NCBI RefSeq assembly: GCF_014646015.1
Contig: NZ_BMMQ01000002.1
Location: forward strand, 372,277 to 436,276
Source: Microbacterium nanhaiense
Lineage (GTDB): Bacteria > Actinomycetota > Actinomycetes > Actinomycetales > Microbacteriaceae
DNA: 64,000 bases
Reading direction: 5' to 3'
Part shown: piece after piece, positions 9,314 to 18,609 of the stretch
Position numbering within the stretch: position 1 is the first letter of the stretch
How the letters are laid out: every line of letters starts with the position of its first letter
The notes under the pieces: generated by a model
Told to the model about the DNA's origin: nothing
Databases searched by the model: none
The model's input: only the letters and a program-made list of their open reading frames with translations
Position numbers and translations under genes: made by a program

Positions 9314-11242
9314 TCAAATTGCCTTTACGTCAGTATTGGGCGAAAGCTCACGGAAAACCTGATCCACGTTGATTCGAGCGGCATCCGAGACGAACGCATC
9401 GTCGCGGAAGACTACGCGGATCGGCTCGCGAGAAGCAATTTCTTTCATAACGTCCAGAGTAAGATCTGTGGCGAAGCAGCAGATTAGGGCGTCGTCATCA
9501 ATTGACAACACATCAACGCCCTGGATGCTCTCCCTTTTGATGGGAAGTGAAAGTTCCAACCCGGCGTCGAGGATGACCTCAAACAACAAGTCCTCATCGG
9601 AGCGATCGGATTGAATGCTTTGGGTGAGAGAACCCAGATCGAGCTGATCAGTTTGGTTTGGGGCTCGAACGACATCTGCGAAACTGCTTGAGTCAATCCG
9701 AAGCGATCGGAAACCGATGTCTTCTGACTTCCCTGCACTTCCTATGGAAGATCCCGCGAGCCTCAAACGTTGACGACCAATCTCGGCGATGTTAGTGAAG
9801 CCCCGCTCCGCAGCAACGCTTCCTTCTCCGCACGGCTCGTTGAGTTGTACCGTAATGAATCTACGGTGACCGCCATCCTGATGGTTAAGCGACATTACAG
9901 CGTGTGCCGTGGAACCAGACCCCGCAAAAAAATCGAGAACTAGCGACTCAGGAGTAGTGGAGATCGAGATAAGCTTCTTCAGCAAATCGACCGGCTTTGG
10001 GTGATCAAAGACAGCGCCGTTGAAGAGCTCACGCACCTCGCGGGTGCCTGCCTCGGTACGGACTTCCGTCTCGTCCCAGATAGTTTTTGCTTTTTGCGTT
10101 GTTGGGCGATGCTTCTCATAAACATTCCATGACCCGCTTCTGACCTGACGAGCCACCAATTGGGACTCGCTAGGATCATTCGTCACGATGGCCCCGGCTG
10201 CTTTCTCGCGCCCCCAGCGCCAGCAGCTTTCGACTCCTTGGCTGTTTAGAGGCACTGTCTCGATTCTGTAGCCGTCGCGAGGTTCAAGTGAGACTGCTGC
10301 GTACCCGTGCTCGTCGACCAGCTCGGGGTTAATGTAAAACGGATAAAACAGGTTTGGACGATTTCCGCGGTTGAACTTCGGATTGCGGTTTCTCAATTCA
10401 CGAGCCTCGTAGGGGCCGAAAGCGTCCGCAAGCGGCAATGCTGATACATCACGAGGTAGGTCGTAGATTCCCGTACGGGCCGTGCGACCGTAGATCAAAA
10501 GGTATTCGTGAGTTTGGGCTAGTGGAAGGTAATCCCTTCCGCCCTTGTTTGCCTGCACAACGACTTGTGCGATTCGATTATCGCTACCGAAGATCTCATC
10601 CAGCATCTGACTTAGGCGAGCAACCTCATTGTCGTCGATGCTGATTGCAATAATTCCGTCATCTGTCAGCAGAGGTCGGGCTAGCTTCAGCCTCGAATAC
10701 ATCATGCTGAGCCAATCGGAGTGGAAACGACCATTTGAATCCAGGTTTGCTACAAGTCGCTCACCTGCATCCGATGTCTGTCCGGACCTTTCGAGATACT
10801 CTGCACCGGTCTCGGCAAAATCATCGTCATATACAAAATCGTTTCCCGTGTTGTACGGGGGGTCAATATAGATGAGCTTGACTTTCCCAAGATATGACTC
10901 CTGTAGAAGTTTTAGCGCGTCTAAGTTGTCTCCCTCTATAAAAATGTTTTTCGTGTTATCGAAGTCAACAGAGTCATCTCGTACTGGCCGCAACGTTTTT
11001 GCGATTGGGGCGTTTGCTGCCAGGGTAGCTGATCGCTTGCCTGGCCAATTTAGAATGTAGCGTTCCTGTGGTCCATCGACGATGTGATCGCTTAGTTCTT
11101 GGCGGAGTAGATCGAAGTCGACTGCGAGTCGAACGGTGCCATCCTTGTCAAAGGCTTCAGTTACCGTAGCGGGAAACCATTCGGCAATTCTAGAAATGTT
11201 TGCTTCAGTACCATCTGGGGAAATGGATTGAATCTTCTCCAC
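9314..11242 (-). CDS. N6-adenine DNA methyltransferase (type III Mod-like)
   Basis: Modifies adenine in the recognition site and supplies sequence specificity for Res. The catalytic motif DPPYNTG occurs near residue 130 and the AdoMet-binding motif FFAGSGST near 430; this order marks the beta class typical of type III Mod. I chose the GTG at 11242 because AGAAGAGG lies seven bases upstream and it leaves a four-base gap from the previous stop. An ATG at 11263 would add seven residues and overlap that gene by 17 bases. Base composition is visibly more AT-rich here than in the conjugation genes, which suggests separate acquisition. Confidence 0.9.
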   Translation of the reverse strand: MEKIQSISPDGTEANISRIAEWFPATVTEAFDKDGTVRLAVDFDLLRQELSDHIVDGPQERYILNWPGKRSATLAANAPIAKTLRPVRDDSVDFDNTKNIFIEGDNLDALKLLQESYLGKVKLIYIDPPYNTGNDFVYDDDFAETGAEYLERSGQTSDAGERLVANLDSNGRFHSDWLSMMYSRLKLARPLLTDDGIIAISIDDNEVARLSQMLDEIFGSDNRIAQVVVQANKGGRDYLPLAQTHEYLLIYGRTARTGIYDLPRDVSALPLADAFGPYEARELRNRNPKFNRGNRPNLFYPFYINPELVDEHGYAAVSLEPRDGYRIETVPLNSQGVESCWRWGREKAAGAIVTNDPSESQLVARQVRSGSWNVYEKHRPTTQKAKTIWDETEVRTEAGTREVRELFNGAVFDHPKPVDLLKKLISISTTPESLVLDFFAGSGSTAHAVMSLNHQDGGHRRFITVQLNEPCGEGSVAAERGFTNIAEIGRQRLRLAGSSIGSAGKSEDIGFRSLRIDSSSFADVVRAPNQTDQLDLGSLTQSIQSDRSDEDLLFEVILDAGLELSLPIKRESIQGVDVLSIDDDALICCFATDLTLDVMKEIASREPIRVVFRDDAFVSDAARINVDQVFRELSPNTDVKAI

Positions 11243-11246
11243 GGAT

Positions 11247-11915
11247 TTACCTCTTCTGTTCAAGTTCAGTCGTTTTAGACTTAAGTAGGCGTCGAAGTTC
11301 GAGCTTTCGATTCAGCTGTTTCTCGCCTTTGAGCTTGCGTCGCAATGTGGCGACTTCTCGTTCGAGCTTGCTGATCGCTCTGAGTCTGTCAGCAACCACT
11401 GACATTGCTTCGCCTGGCCGCGCGCTGACCTCAGCCAGAGGCTCCAGCAGCGCAACGTAGAGTGTGGCCAAGTCGATTGCTGTGGGCAGTGGCTGACGTC
11501 CTTGCTCTCCGGCTATCCACCCTGTGCCGGAGTAGCGACCTACCTGTCGAGTAGTCGGTCCCAGCTGCTTCAGCTGGGCCGCCGTACGCACTTCAAGCTT
11601 GTCGCTGGTCTCACGCGTGATTTCGAAAATGATCGGTGAAGGGATTGCTTTATCAATCACCGAGAGAAGCTGGTCTGATACGTCTAGGCCGTCCTTCGTG
11701 TCGATGCGAAAGACCTGGATTTCAGAGACGTCATCGGTGGCTGGCAGGTTGATCGTGGATTCGGCAAGCTTGTACGCCCACGTGATTCGGGCGATGTTCG
11801 ACTTGAACTGCTCGCGCAAAGCTGTTGGCGCATTGCCGTGTTCATACAGTTTGTCCTTCGGCACACGGCTACCAACTCGGGCAGCTTCAGGCCATCGGTA
11901 CAGAATGTCAATCAT
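11247..11915 (-). CDS. DUF4391 domain protein
   Basis: A 222-residue protein matching DUF4391, which I recall beside type III-like methyltransferase and helicase genes. It has a conserved N-terminal core with a WAYKLAEST segment, an IQVFRIDTKD strand and a PSPIIFEI strand. The C-terminal 60 residues are a predicted coiled coil rich in K, R, E and L. Its ATG overlaps the helicase stop as ATGA, and its stop nearly abuts the methyltransferase start. No enzymatic motif is visible. It may be an assembly or adaptor subunit of this system (inference). Confidence 0.75.
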   Translation of the reverse strand: MIDILYRWPEAARVGSRVPKDKLYEHGNAPTALREQFKSNIARITWAYKLAESTINLPATDDVSEIQVFRIDTKDGLDVSDQLLSVIDKAIPSPIIFEITRETSDKLEVRTAAQLKQLGPTTRQVGRYSGTGWIAGEQGRQPLPTAIDLATLYVALLEPLAEVSARPGEAMSVVADRLRAISKLEREVATLRRKLKGEKQLNRKLELRRLLKSKTTELEQKR

Positions 11916-14900
11916 CTGGTAGCCTCTCCGACCTGCGTATCGACGACGGCGACGAACGCGAGCAGTTCGAAGTCATCCAAGCCTGCGATCGACTGAGTAA
12001 GTGCGGTTGTCGGGCCTTCGCTGAACAGGCTGTCGATGTCGCGCTCCTCGGTCACATCGATCATCGACTTGATCGCATCAGTAAGGAGCTCCGAGTAACG
12101 TTCCATGGCGACGCCTTCTCGGGTGCGTTCGTTGAAGACCCGCACAGCACTGGTCACGGGTTCTTCAAATGGTCGGCTCCCGGCCCGCAGTAGATCGAGG
12201 AGGTGTTTCGCTTCCGTGTGGTCCGCGACCACATTCCCTTCCTCATCGAGGTAGACCAGGTAGTGCGGGTGGAGTCGGTTGCCGCGATTTATCTCCTCGC
12301 TCGCGTTGATGTTGCGGAGCGCGAAGATCACGCCGGGAACGAGCCCCTGCGCTGGAGCGGCCGGCACAACGGCGTGGAGCCCTCTCGGGACATTGGCGAG
12401 GTCGCCATGCTCCTTGACGTATCCGAGGAGGTCCATGCGGAAGTCGTTGAGACCGAGGTCCGTGATCGAGACACCCGCACGTACGTCTTCGAGCTCAATG
12501 ACTTCGTCCTGGAGCTTGCGGAGCTGTTCCTTGCGGTAAGTCGCATCGGCGCTGTTGGGGTCGAGGATGTTGTCGTCGCCGACCCCCGCGAGGTCGGCGA
12601 TGACCATGCGGCTCTCGACACGATCTTTGAGGTTGATGTACTCGTCGAGCGTGATGTCGGGCCAGAAGTTGACCAGCTGAATGACCTTATTGCTGGAGCC
12701 GATGCGGTCAATGCGGCCGAAGCGTTGGATGATGCGTACTGGGTTCCAGTGGATGTCGTAGTTGACGAGGTAGTCACAGTCCTGGAGGTTCTGGCCCTCA
12801 CTGATGACATCGGTGCCGATTAGGATGTCGATTTCGCGAGTTTCGCCCGGCATCAGCACGTCACGTTGCTTGGACCTGGGAGAGAAGAGCGACATGACTT
12901 CTTGGAAGTCGAAGCCCGTTCCCAACGTCGTCTTTGAACCGTGGCTACCACCGGTGATGACTGCTGACTCGAGACCGGCCTTCGCGAATTCCGGACCCAA
13001 CTCGCGATAGAGATACTCAGCGGTGTCTGCGAAGGCCGAGAAGACAAGAGCTTTACGGTTGCCGTCATTCATCGGGTTCTGCGCCTTGTGCTGCAGCAGA
13101 CGCTTGAGCTCCTGAAGCTTCGTGTCGTGTTCAGGCGTGATGCGGTGCATCTCGTCGAGCAACTCGCGCAGCGTCTCCTGATCGTTCCAGAGGTCGCGCT
13201 GCCACGACTCAATATCGATGTCTTGCAAATCGATCTTCAGCTTCTCCCCATATGAGAGCGCCTCGATGTTCGCGTCATCTTCGTCGTCGAGATCAAAGTC
13301 GATATCGTCGAGGTTCGGAACCATCTCCGCAAGGTTCCCGGCATGTGCGCTGATACGCGCGAGCGTGTTGCTGGCGGAGCCCTGGATTTTCTGCAGGGTG
13401 AGCCGGAACGCCTCTACTGAACTCTCGAGCCGCTTCAGCAGGTTAACGGTCATGAGCTTCTTCAGCCCCTGCTCGCGTCCAAACTGACCTTTACCCGCTA
13501 CGAAGTTGTCAGTGTTCTTGCCGCTGCCCTTGTCGACCTCGTACTTCGACCGCCGGCTTGGGAAGACATATGCCAGTGGAGTGTAGACGGCGAGAGTGAG
13601 CGACTGGAGCTGTTCGAAGATGTCGTTGAAGCTTGGCACACCGTCGAGATCCGTGAGCGGCTTGCGGATCGACTGGGGTGCGAGGCGTTCCGGGAACGCG
13701 CCAATTTCGGTGGTGTCGTAGAAGGCCTGGATGTGCTTGCGCGACCTTGCGATCGTGACGGAGTCGAGGAGCTCGAAGAAGTCAAAGTCGAGCATCTGCA
13801 AGATTCGGTCCGTAGTACGGTGCTCGGCGTCAAGCTTCGACCATTCGTTGAAGACCTTCTGCGCGTCCGAGAAGACCTTCTCCACGGACGTGGACAGGTT
13901 CAGGTGTTCTGAGAGGTTCTCCGACTCACCCTCGTACGCGAGCTGCAGCTGATTCTTGAGGTCGTTGAAGCGGTTGTTCACCGGTGTCGCCGACAGCATG
14001 AGGACTTTCGTCTTCACGCCTTCCTTGATGACCTGACGCATGAGCCGCTGATACCGGGACTCCTTCTCCTCGGAGTAATCGGCATTGCGGAAGTTGTGCG
14101 ACTCGTCGATGACGACGAGGTCGTAATTACCCCAGTTGATCCGATCCAGCCGCAGACCGAGTGATTCGCCCTTTGTGCGAGAGAGGTCGGTGTGCGCAAG
14201 CACGTCGTAGTTGAAACGGTCGCTCGCAAAGAGGTTCGTGGTGAGGTTGGCGTTGTAGTTCGTCCAGTTCTCGGCGAGCTTCTTCGGACACAGCACGAGC
14301 ACGGACTTGTTGCGCAACTCGTAGTACTTGATCACAGCCAGCGCAGTGAACGTCTTACCCAGACCGACGCTATCGGCGAGGATGCAGCCGTTGTACGTCT
14401 CGAGCTTGTTGATGATCCCGGTCGCAGCGTCGCGCTGGAAGTTGTAGAGGCTCTGCCACACCTTCGTGTCGAGATACCCGGTGCGGTCGTTCGGAAGGAC
14501 ATCTTCGCTGATGTCGTCGAGGAACTCAGAGAACAGGTTGTAGAGGATGACGAAGTAGATCCGTGCGGGCGAGTTCTCGGCGTACACCGTGGCGATGTGA
14601 TCATGCACTGCCTGCGTAACTTCAATGACCTGCTCGGGGCTGTTCCAGATCTGGTCGAACACGTCCATGTACGTGGTCGTCATCGGGGCTTCATCGAAAC
14701 GGTTCAGCATGTTCGACACAGCTGCGCCCGGCTCGTACCCGAGGTCAGAGGTCGTGAAGCCCTGGAGCTGCGCATACACGGCACGATCGTCAATGGCGGC
14801 GAACTGCTGCATCGACTTGCCCGTGGCGTTCGAACGGAACTTGACCTTCTTGCGTACCCATTCGGCGCACTCCCGCGCGATAGCGCGCTGCGTCAGCTTG

Positions 14901-15193
14901 TTGCGGAGTCGCACCTCGAACTCCGAACCAGCAAGGGTGGTCTCAGCGAGCCCCTTGGTTGGGATGAAGAACTCGCGCTTCTCTTTCCGGAGCTTGTCCG
15001 TCACCTTGTCGGGCGCAAAGGAGGGCGACGTGAAGATGAACTCGAGCTCATCAATCTGCTCAAGTTCCTTGCGGAGCGCTTCAAAAGCGAAGATGGAAAA
15101 CGTCGAAGCTGCGATCCGTACTTTCGAGCCCGGCCGCAGCTGAGATTTGAGATCGTCACCAAGCAGCTCTGAGACGTTGTCGATGAACTTCAT
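11912..15193 (-). CDS. SNF2-family helicase with N-terminal PLD-like domain
   Basis: A 1093-residue superfamily 2 ATPase. Residues 1 to about 130 resemble the phospholipase-D-like domain found in front of many defence helicases. The helicase core has Walker A SVGLGKT (about 275-281), DESH near 350, SATPVNNR, and a C-terminal RecA domain with GTDVISEGQNLQ and QRFGRIDRIG. The start at 15193 overlaps the upstream HTH stop as ATGA; a longer open frame upstream is only the shadow of that gene. Likely moves along or remodels DNA for the neighbouring Mod/Res pair. Similar helicases occur in DISARM, but the other DISARM genes are absent here. Confidence 0.88.
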   Translation of the reverse strand: MKFIDNVSELLGDDLKSQLRPGSKVRIAASTFSIFAFEALRKELEQIDELEFIFTSPSFAPDKVTDKLRKEKREFFIPTKGLAETTLAGSEFEVRLRNKLTQRAIARECAEWVRKKVKFRSNATGKSMQQFAAIDDRAVYAQLQGFTTSDLGYEPGAAVSNMLNRFDEAPMTTTYMDVFDQIWNSPEQVIEVTQAVHDHIATVYAENSPARIYFVILYNLFSEFLDDISEDVLPNDRTGYLDTKVWQSLYNFQRDAATGIINKLETYNGCILADSVGLGKTFTALAVIKYYELRNKSVLVLCPKKLAENWTNYNANLTTNLFASDRFNYDVLAHTDLSRTKGESLGLRLDRINWGNYDLVVIDESHNFRNADYSEEKESRYQRLMRQVIKEGVKTKVLMLSATPVNNRFNDLKNQLQLAYEGESENLSEHLNLSTSVEKVFSDAQKVFNEWSKLDAEHRTTDRILQMLDFDFFELLDSVTIARSRKHIQAFYDTTEIGAFPERLAPQSIRKPLTDLDGVPSFNDIFEQLQSLTLAVYTPLAYVFPSRRSKYEVDKGSGKNTDNFVAGKGQFGREQGLKKLMTVNLLKRLESSVEAFRLTLQKIQGSASNTLARISAHAGNLAEMVPNLDDIDFDLDDEDDANIEALSYGEKLKIDLQDIDIESWQRDLWNDQETLRELLDEMHRITPEHDTKLQELKRLLQHKAQNPMNDGNRKALVFSAFADTAEYLYRELGPEFAKAGLESAVITGGSHGSKTTLGTGFDFQEVMSLFSPRSKQRDVLMPGETREIDILIGTDVISEGQNLQDCDYLVNYDIHWNPVRIIQRFGRIDRIGSSNKVIQLVNFWPDITLDEYINLKDRVESRMVIADLAGVGDDNILDPNSADATYRKEQLRKLQDEVIELEDVRAGVSITDLGLNDFRMDLLGYVKEHGDLANVPRGLHAVVPAAPAQGLVPGVIFALRNINASEEINRGNRLHPHYLVYLDEEGNVVADHTEAKHLLDLLRAGSRPFEEPVTSAVRVFNERTREGVAMERYSELLTDAIKSMIDVTEERDIDSLFSEGPTTALTQSIAGLDDFELLAFVAVVDTQVGEATR

Positions 15194-15387
15194 GCGCGCG
15201 CCTCCGGCTCGTCCTGTGCAGCGCCGCCGCTGCGGACCCAGTCGTCGATCTCGGTGGCCTGGAATTTCCAGAGCCTGCCGACCTTGTGGGCAGGCATGTT
15301 CTTCTCGGCGATCCAGGTGTAGACGGTGTCTTTGGTGACGCCGAGGTGCGCGGCGATGTCGTCGGCGGAGAGCCAAGGCTCGGTCAT
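15190..15387 (-). CDS. Small MerR/excisionase-type HTH DNA-binding protein
   Basis: A 65-residue single-domain protein: a winged helix-turn-helix (SADDIAAHLGVTKDTVYTWI) followed by the wing KVGRLWKFQATEIDDW, as in excisionase and BldC-type proteins. It has a clear AAGGAGG site and is the first gene of the defence operon, overlapping the helicase start by four bases. A role as autoregulator of the operon is the simplest reading. It could instead be a DNA-binding subunit of the machine or an excisionase. The 123 bases upstream hold its promoter; no obvious consensus was found. Confidence 0.8.
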   Translation of the reverse strand: MTEPWLSADDIAAHLGVTKDTVYTWIAEKNMPAHKVGRLWKFQATEIDDWVRSGGAAQDEPEARA

Positions 15388-15510
15388 GCGCGTTCCTCCT
15401 TGTGGGCCACCTATGGCTACCCATTGATCATATCGGTGCAGACCCTGTTGAGCCGGGTTTTTCCGGTCCTCAATGGGTCGTGACCGCCGATCGTAGAACG
15501 TCGCTCGATG

Positions 15511-16653
15511 TCAGGTCGTTCGCTGGAGCCAGTGTGACATCGTGGTGCGCCAGGCCGCGGGCTCTCGATTCCAACTCACGGTGTGTCCCGAATTGAACTG
15601 ATACAGCTCGACACGGTCCGGACGCATGTCGCGTAGATCAGCCGCAGCGTCGATTGGCACTGAAAGGTCGCCCGCGCCATGAATGATCAGCGTGGGAGTT
15701 GTAAGTCGTTTCGCCGAGGTTCGGTAACTCATCGCGTCGATTGGAATTTCGCTCGGTAGCCCGAGCAGCCGCGCGAGAGGAGCACTTTCCAGCCACGGCA
15801 TCGCGAGCTTCTCGGCGAATCCGGGCAGCCCTGCGTGCTTGCAGTTCGCTCGGATCGCGCGTCGCCAGTCAAGCACCGGTGAGTCGAGCACGAGTCCCGC
15901 GAGAAATGGCTTGAGGTGTGGTCGTAGCACGAGCTGGAGTGCAATGGTCCCGCCCATCGACCAGCCGAAGAGTATGACCCGGTCAGCACCGCAGCGGAGT
16001 GCGTAGTGGATCGCTGCTTCGACGTCGTCGGCCTCGGTCCATCCGAGTGTTGCGCGGCCGCTGCCGATGATGGGGCCGTCGCCGTCGTTGCGGTAGCTGA
16101 CGGCGAGTGACGTGTATCCGAGCTCGGTGGCGACTTGGACGCCACGCAGGGTTCCGGCTCGGGTGCCGCCGAGCCCGTGGATGTGGATCGCCCAGGTTGA
16201 TGATCCGTCGATCCGCCACGCGGGGCAGGCTCCGCCCGGAGTCTGTATGGTGATCTCGCGGGCGTCGAGGCCGGCATCGGCGGGTGTGGCGTAGTAGATG
16301 CCACTCCATGAGACACGATCGCCGGGTTTCGGTTCGAGGCCGTCGGACGCGCCGGTGACGGCACGGGCGATACGATCCGGCCCATGGTCACGGATCTCTG
16401 GGCCGAGCTGTGCCCAGCCGCCGTGCTCGAACCCGAGGTTGTAGATCCCGGTAGCAGCGGTGTCGCTGGTGCGGTCGAGGACGATCCAAGTCCGCTCGCC
16501 GTCGTGCTCGACGTCGTGCACGCGGAGGTCGAAGTCGCGCCCGCTGACGGGTGCGGTGAGCGTCCGCGCGACGATCCATCCGAGCGCAGCGGCTCCCGCT
16601 GCTACGACTGCTGCAGCCCCTGTGATTGCGGCAACGATGCGTGCGGGTTTCAC
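15511..16653 (-). CDS. Membrane-anchored alpha/beta hydrolase
   Basis: A 380-residue serine hydrolase. Residues 8-30 are one hydrophobic segment (signal anchor), so the catalytic domain is probably outside the membrane. The nucleophile elbow is GWSMGG with S232, the acid is in HGAGDLSVPID (D329) and the histidine in NSGHTVSW (H357). An oxyanion-type HGLGG motif lies near 160. The GTG start overlaps the stop of the upstream membrane-protein gene by four bases. The substrate is unknown. It ends the repressor-protease-membrane-hydrolase operon. Confidence 0.85.
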   Translation of the reverse strand: MKPARIVAAITGAAAVVAAGAAALGWIVARTLTAPVSGRDFDLRVHDVEHDGERTWIVLDRTSDTAATGIYNLGFEHGGWAQLGPEIRDHGPDRIARAVTGASDGLEPKPGDRVSWSGIYYATPADAGLDAREITIQTPGGACPAWRIDGSSTWAIHIHGLGGTRAGTLRGVQVATELGYTSLAVSYRNDGDGPIIGSGRATLGWTEADDVEAAIHYALRCGADRVILFGWSMGGTIALQLVLRPHLKPFLAGLVLDSPVLDWRRAIRANCKHAGLPGFAEKLAMPWLESAPLARLLGLPSEIPIDAMSYRTSAKRLTTPTLIIHGAGDLSVPIDAAADLRDMRPDRVELYQFNSGHTVSWNREPAAWRTTMSHWLQRTT

Positions 16654-17639
16654 GCGGGCTCTTTCACTGTTCGGATGGGCGGTGCTGTTCCGAGGAGGTG
16701 GCGCTCGGCGCGTTCGATGAGTGCGAGCTGGCAGCGGGTGAGCGTGAACTTCACGCGGGGGTCGATCATGGCGTCGCGGATCTCGACGACCTGGCGGTGA
16801 AGTCTCGCGTCCGGATCGTCCAGATAGTCGGTGGTGGTCTGCCGGTTGCTGAGCCCAGGGCGAACTGCGTTCGCGTTCCGCCACACCGGCTCGAGCTGGG
16901 CGATGAGCACGTCAGTGCGGAGCTGATGGAAGCGTCTACGTAGGAGCCTGGTGAGTGGTTGTGCGAAGAATCCGGCGCACAGCAACACGAACGCGGAGAG
17001 CATGAGCGGTCCGTAGAACGGGATGGCTGCTTCGAGGATGGCGAAGTTGCCGGTGACGTGCGCGATGTCCATCACCCAGACGGTCACACACAAGGCGAGC
17101 CCGCACAGCGACCCGTACGTCAGCAGGATCGACGGGATGCGCAGGAGCCCGCGGGTGGCGCGCCACTGGCTGATCGCGAGGACGTGCATCGCCCCGACGA
17201 CGATCGCGCAGTACGTGAACACGGTGAGCGAATAGGTGCAGGCCGCGATCTGGTCGCCGACGTCTCGCATGAACGCGTCGGTCGTCGAGCCTCGGTCGAT
17301 GAAGACGAACGAGACGATCACCGCGGCAAGCGCCACGGCGAGGGCCGGCCGTCCAACAGCAATCCTGGCCAGCCGTGGCCGATACTCTCCGGCTTTCATG
17401 ACGCCGCGGCCGAGGAAGGAGAGGCCGATCATGAGGAGGCCGTCGCCGATGATCGTGGTGATGTTCGTGGTGCCGAGCATCCGATCGAAGGTGAAGTAGA
17501 CCTCGTCGACGTTGAGGGTCATGGAGATCGCGATGGCGAGGGATGCGTAGGTGATGCTGTGGTCGGTGCGTCGTCGTCGCAGGATGAGCAGGCTCACGAC
17601 GAGCAGCCACATCACGGTCGCGACGAGCAGCTGCGTCAT
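16650..17639 (-). CDS. DUF6545 / MAB_1171c-type membrane protein
   Basis: A 329-residue protein with about seven hydrophobic segments in the first 230 residues and a cytoplasmic C-terminal domain rich in charged residues (about 235-329). The layout matches the MAB_1171c family (DUF6545) of actinobacteria, which is often found beside an XRE regulator and an ImmA/IrrE protein, as here. It overlaps both the upstream peptidase gene and the downstream hydrolase gene by four bases. Its biochemical function is not known. Confidence 0.75.
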   Translation of the reverse strand: MTQLLVATVMWLLVVSLLILRRRRTDHSITYASLAIAISMTLNVDEVYFTFDRMLGTTNITTIIGDGLLMIGLSFLGRGVMKAGEYRPRLARIAVGRPALAVALAAVIVSFVFIDRGSTTDAFMRDVGDQIAACTYSLTVFTYCAIVVGAMHVLAISQWRATRGLLRIPSILLTYGSLCGLALCVTVWVMDIAHVTGNFAILEAAIPFYGPLMLSAFVLLCAGFFAQPLTRLLRRRFHQLRTDVLIAQLEPVWRNANAVRPGLSNRQTTTDYLDDPDARLHRQVVEIRDAMIDPRVKFTLTRCQLALIERAERHLLGTAPPIRTVKEPA

Positions 17640-18151
17640 CCGAAGATCTCCGTGTAGCTCGTGTCGGCGAACGCCGATCCACGAATCCGTGCCGCGAGGA
17701 CATCCGCGAGCGACTCGGCCGCGACCTCCTGTTCGGTAGCGAGATCGGATCGTGCCAGTGCTCGGGAGCGGATGCTTGCGGGGATGTCGGGCAGGAGCCC
17801 GTCGATGTCGGAGAGGTCGTGCGAGATGCCGTCGTCGTCGCAGTGGCCGAGGATGATGTGGGCGAACTCGTGCAGGATGAACTGCTGCGTGTGCAGCCGA
17901 GAATCGGAGTGCGCGTGGAGGATCAGGTCGCGATCCGCTGCGTAGAACAGGACTGCGCAGAGCCCTTCGTTGTCGCCGAGCTCTGGGAGTTCGGAGACTT
18001 GGATTTTGCGTCCACGCTGGTGCTCGATCGCCTGGGTGAGGGCGTCGAACGAGAAATGATCTCCCAAGTTGAGCGCCGCGATGGCGGCGGCGACGGTTTG
18101 GTCGATATTCACGGTGTGCTCACTGTCTGCTCGAGAACATCCGCGGTGCAC
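17636..18151 (-). CDS. ImmA/IrrE-type metallopeptidase
   Basis: A protein of about 171 residues with the zinc-protease motif HEFAH (94-98) and a downstream HCDDD, as in ImmA/IrrE peptidases. In ICEBs1-like elements ImmA cleaves the repressor ImmR to release transfer genes. Here the partner would be the XRE protein encoded directly upstream. Two GTG starts are possible: 18151 (used here) and 18112, which drops 13 residues; neither has a strong ribosome site. It overlaps the DUF6545 gene by four bases. Cleavage of the repressor is inferred from family and context. Confidence 0.85.
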   Translation of the reverse strand: MHRGCSRADSEHTVNIDQTVAAAIAALNLGDHFSFDALTQAIEHQRGRKIQVSELPELGDNEGLCAVLFYAADRDLILHAHSDSRLHTQQFILHEFAHIILGHCDDDGISHDLSDIDGLLPDIPASIRSRALARSDLATEQEVAAESLADVLAARIRGSAFADTSYTEIFG

Positions 18152-18183
18152 GTCTGGTGAGGCGTGACGCCGAAGCTGCTCGG

Positions 18184-18609
18184 TTACTTCGTCATCTCGT
18201 GATCCAGGAACTGCGTGATAGCTTCCAGGGTCTGTGGCGACAGATCACCGAGGGTGCGAGTCGCATAGGACTTCACCTTCGCCGCACGCATCGCCCGGAC
18301 GAGATCCAGCTGTGCGGTGACCTTTTCTGGGGTGGACACGTCACTATCACCGGTGAGGAAGTCGACATCGACATCGAAGAACTCCGCGAGGCCTGCGAAC
18401 ACATCGGGGTCGTCAACTTTGCGAGTCCCGTTGAGCATGTACGTCCAACGGGAGCGGGACAGGTTCGTATCGCGTTCTTTGAGGAACGCGGCGATCTCTG
18501 AATAGGAAGGTTCCGAGCCGGACTCGGCTGCCTTGACGTCGAGCAATAACCGCAGACGCTTCGCGAGCAGTGCTGCTGCGGTGCGGGTCTCTTCTTCGGT
18601 TGTGTGCAT
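18184..18609 (-). CDS. XRE-family repressor (EspR-like HTH)
   Basis: A 141-residue DNA-binding protein. The helix-turn-helix spans about 35-62 and contains the SRSRWTYMLNG motif common in EspR-like actinobacterial regulators, followed by DPDVFAGLAEFFDVDVDFL. The start at 18609 is set by GGAAGGGG a few bases upstream; the longer open frame runs through the operator region and is not real. It faces the conjugation operon across a control region with five similar palindromes, so it is the likely ICE repressor, with the ImmA-type gene next downstream. DNA binding to those sites is inferred. Confidence 0.85.
   Translation of the reverse strand: MHTTEEETRTAAALLAKRLRLLLDVKAAESGSEPSYSEIAAFLKERDTNLSRSRWTYMLNGTRKVDDPDVFAGLAEFFDVDVDFLTGDSDVSTPEKVTAQLDLVRAMRAAKVKSYATRTLGDLSPQTLEAITQFLDHEMTK

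Noticed and set aside
12000..15193. DISARM system
   Set aside because: A SNF2 helicase and methyltransferase are present, but no drmA, drmB or drmC-like genes could be recognised, and a type III Res gene is there instead.
15194..15424. N-terminal extension of the SNF2 helicase
   Set aside because: It is the +1 shadow of the small HTH gene: arginine- and histidine-rich, without structure. The ATGA overlap sets the real start at 15193.
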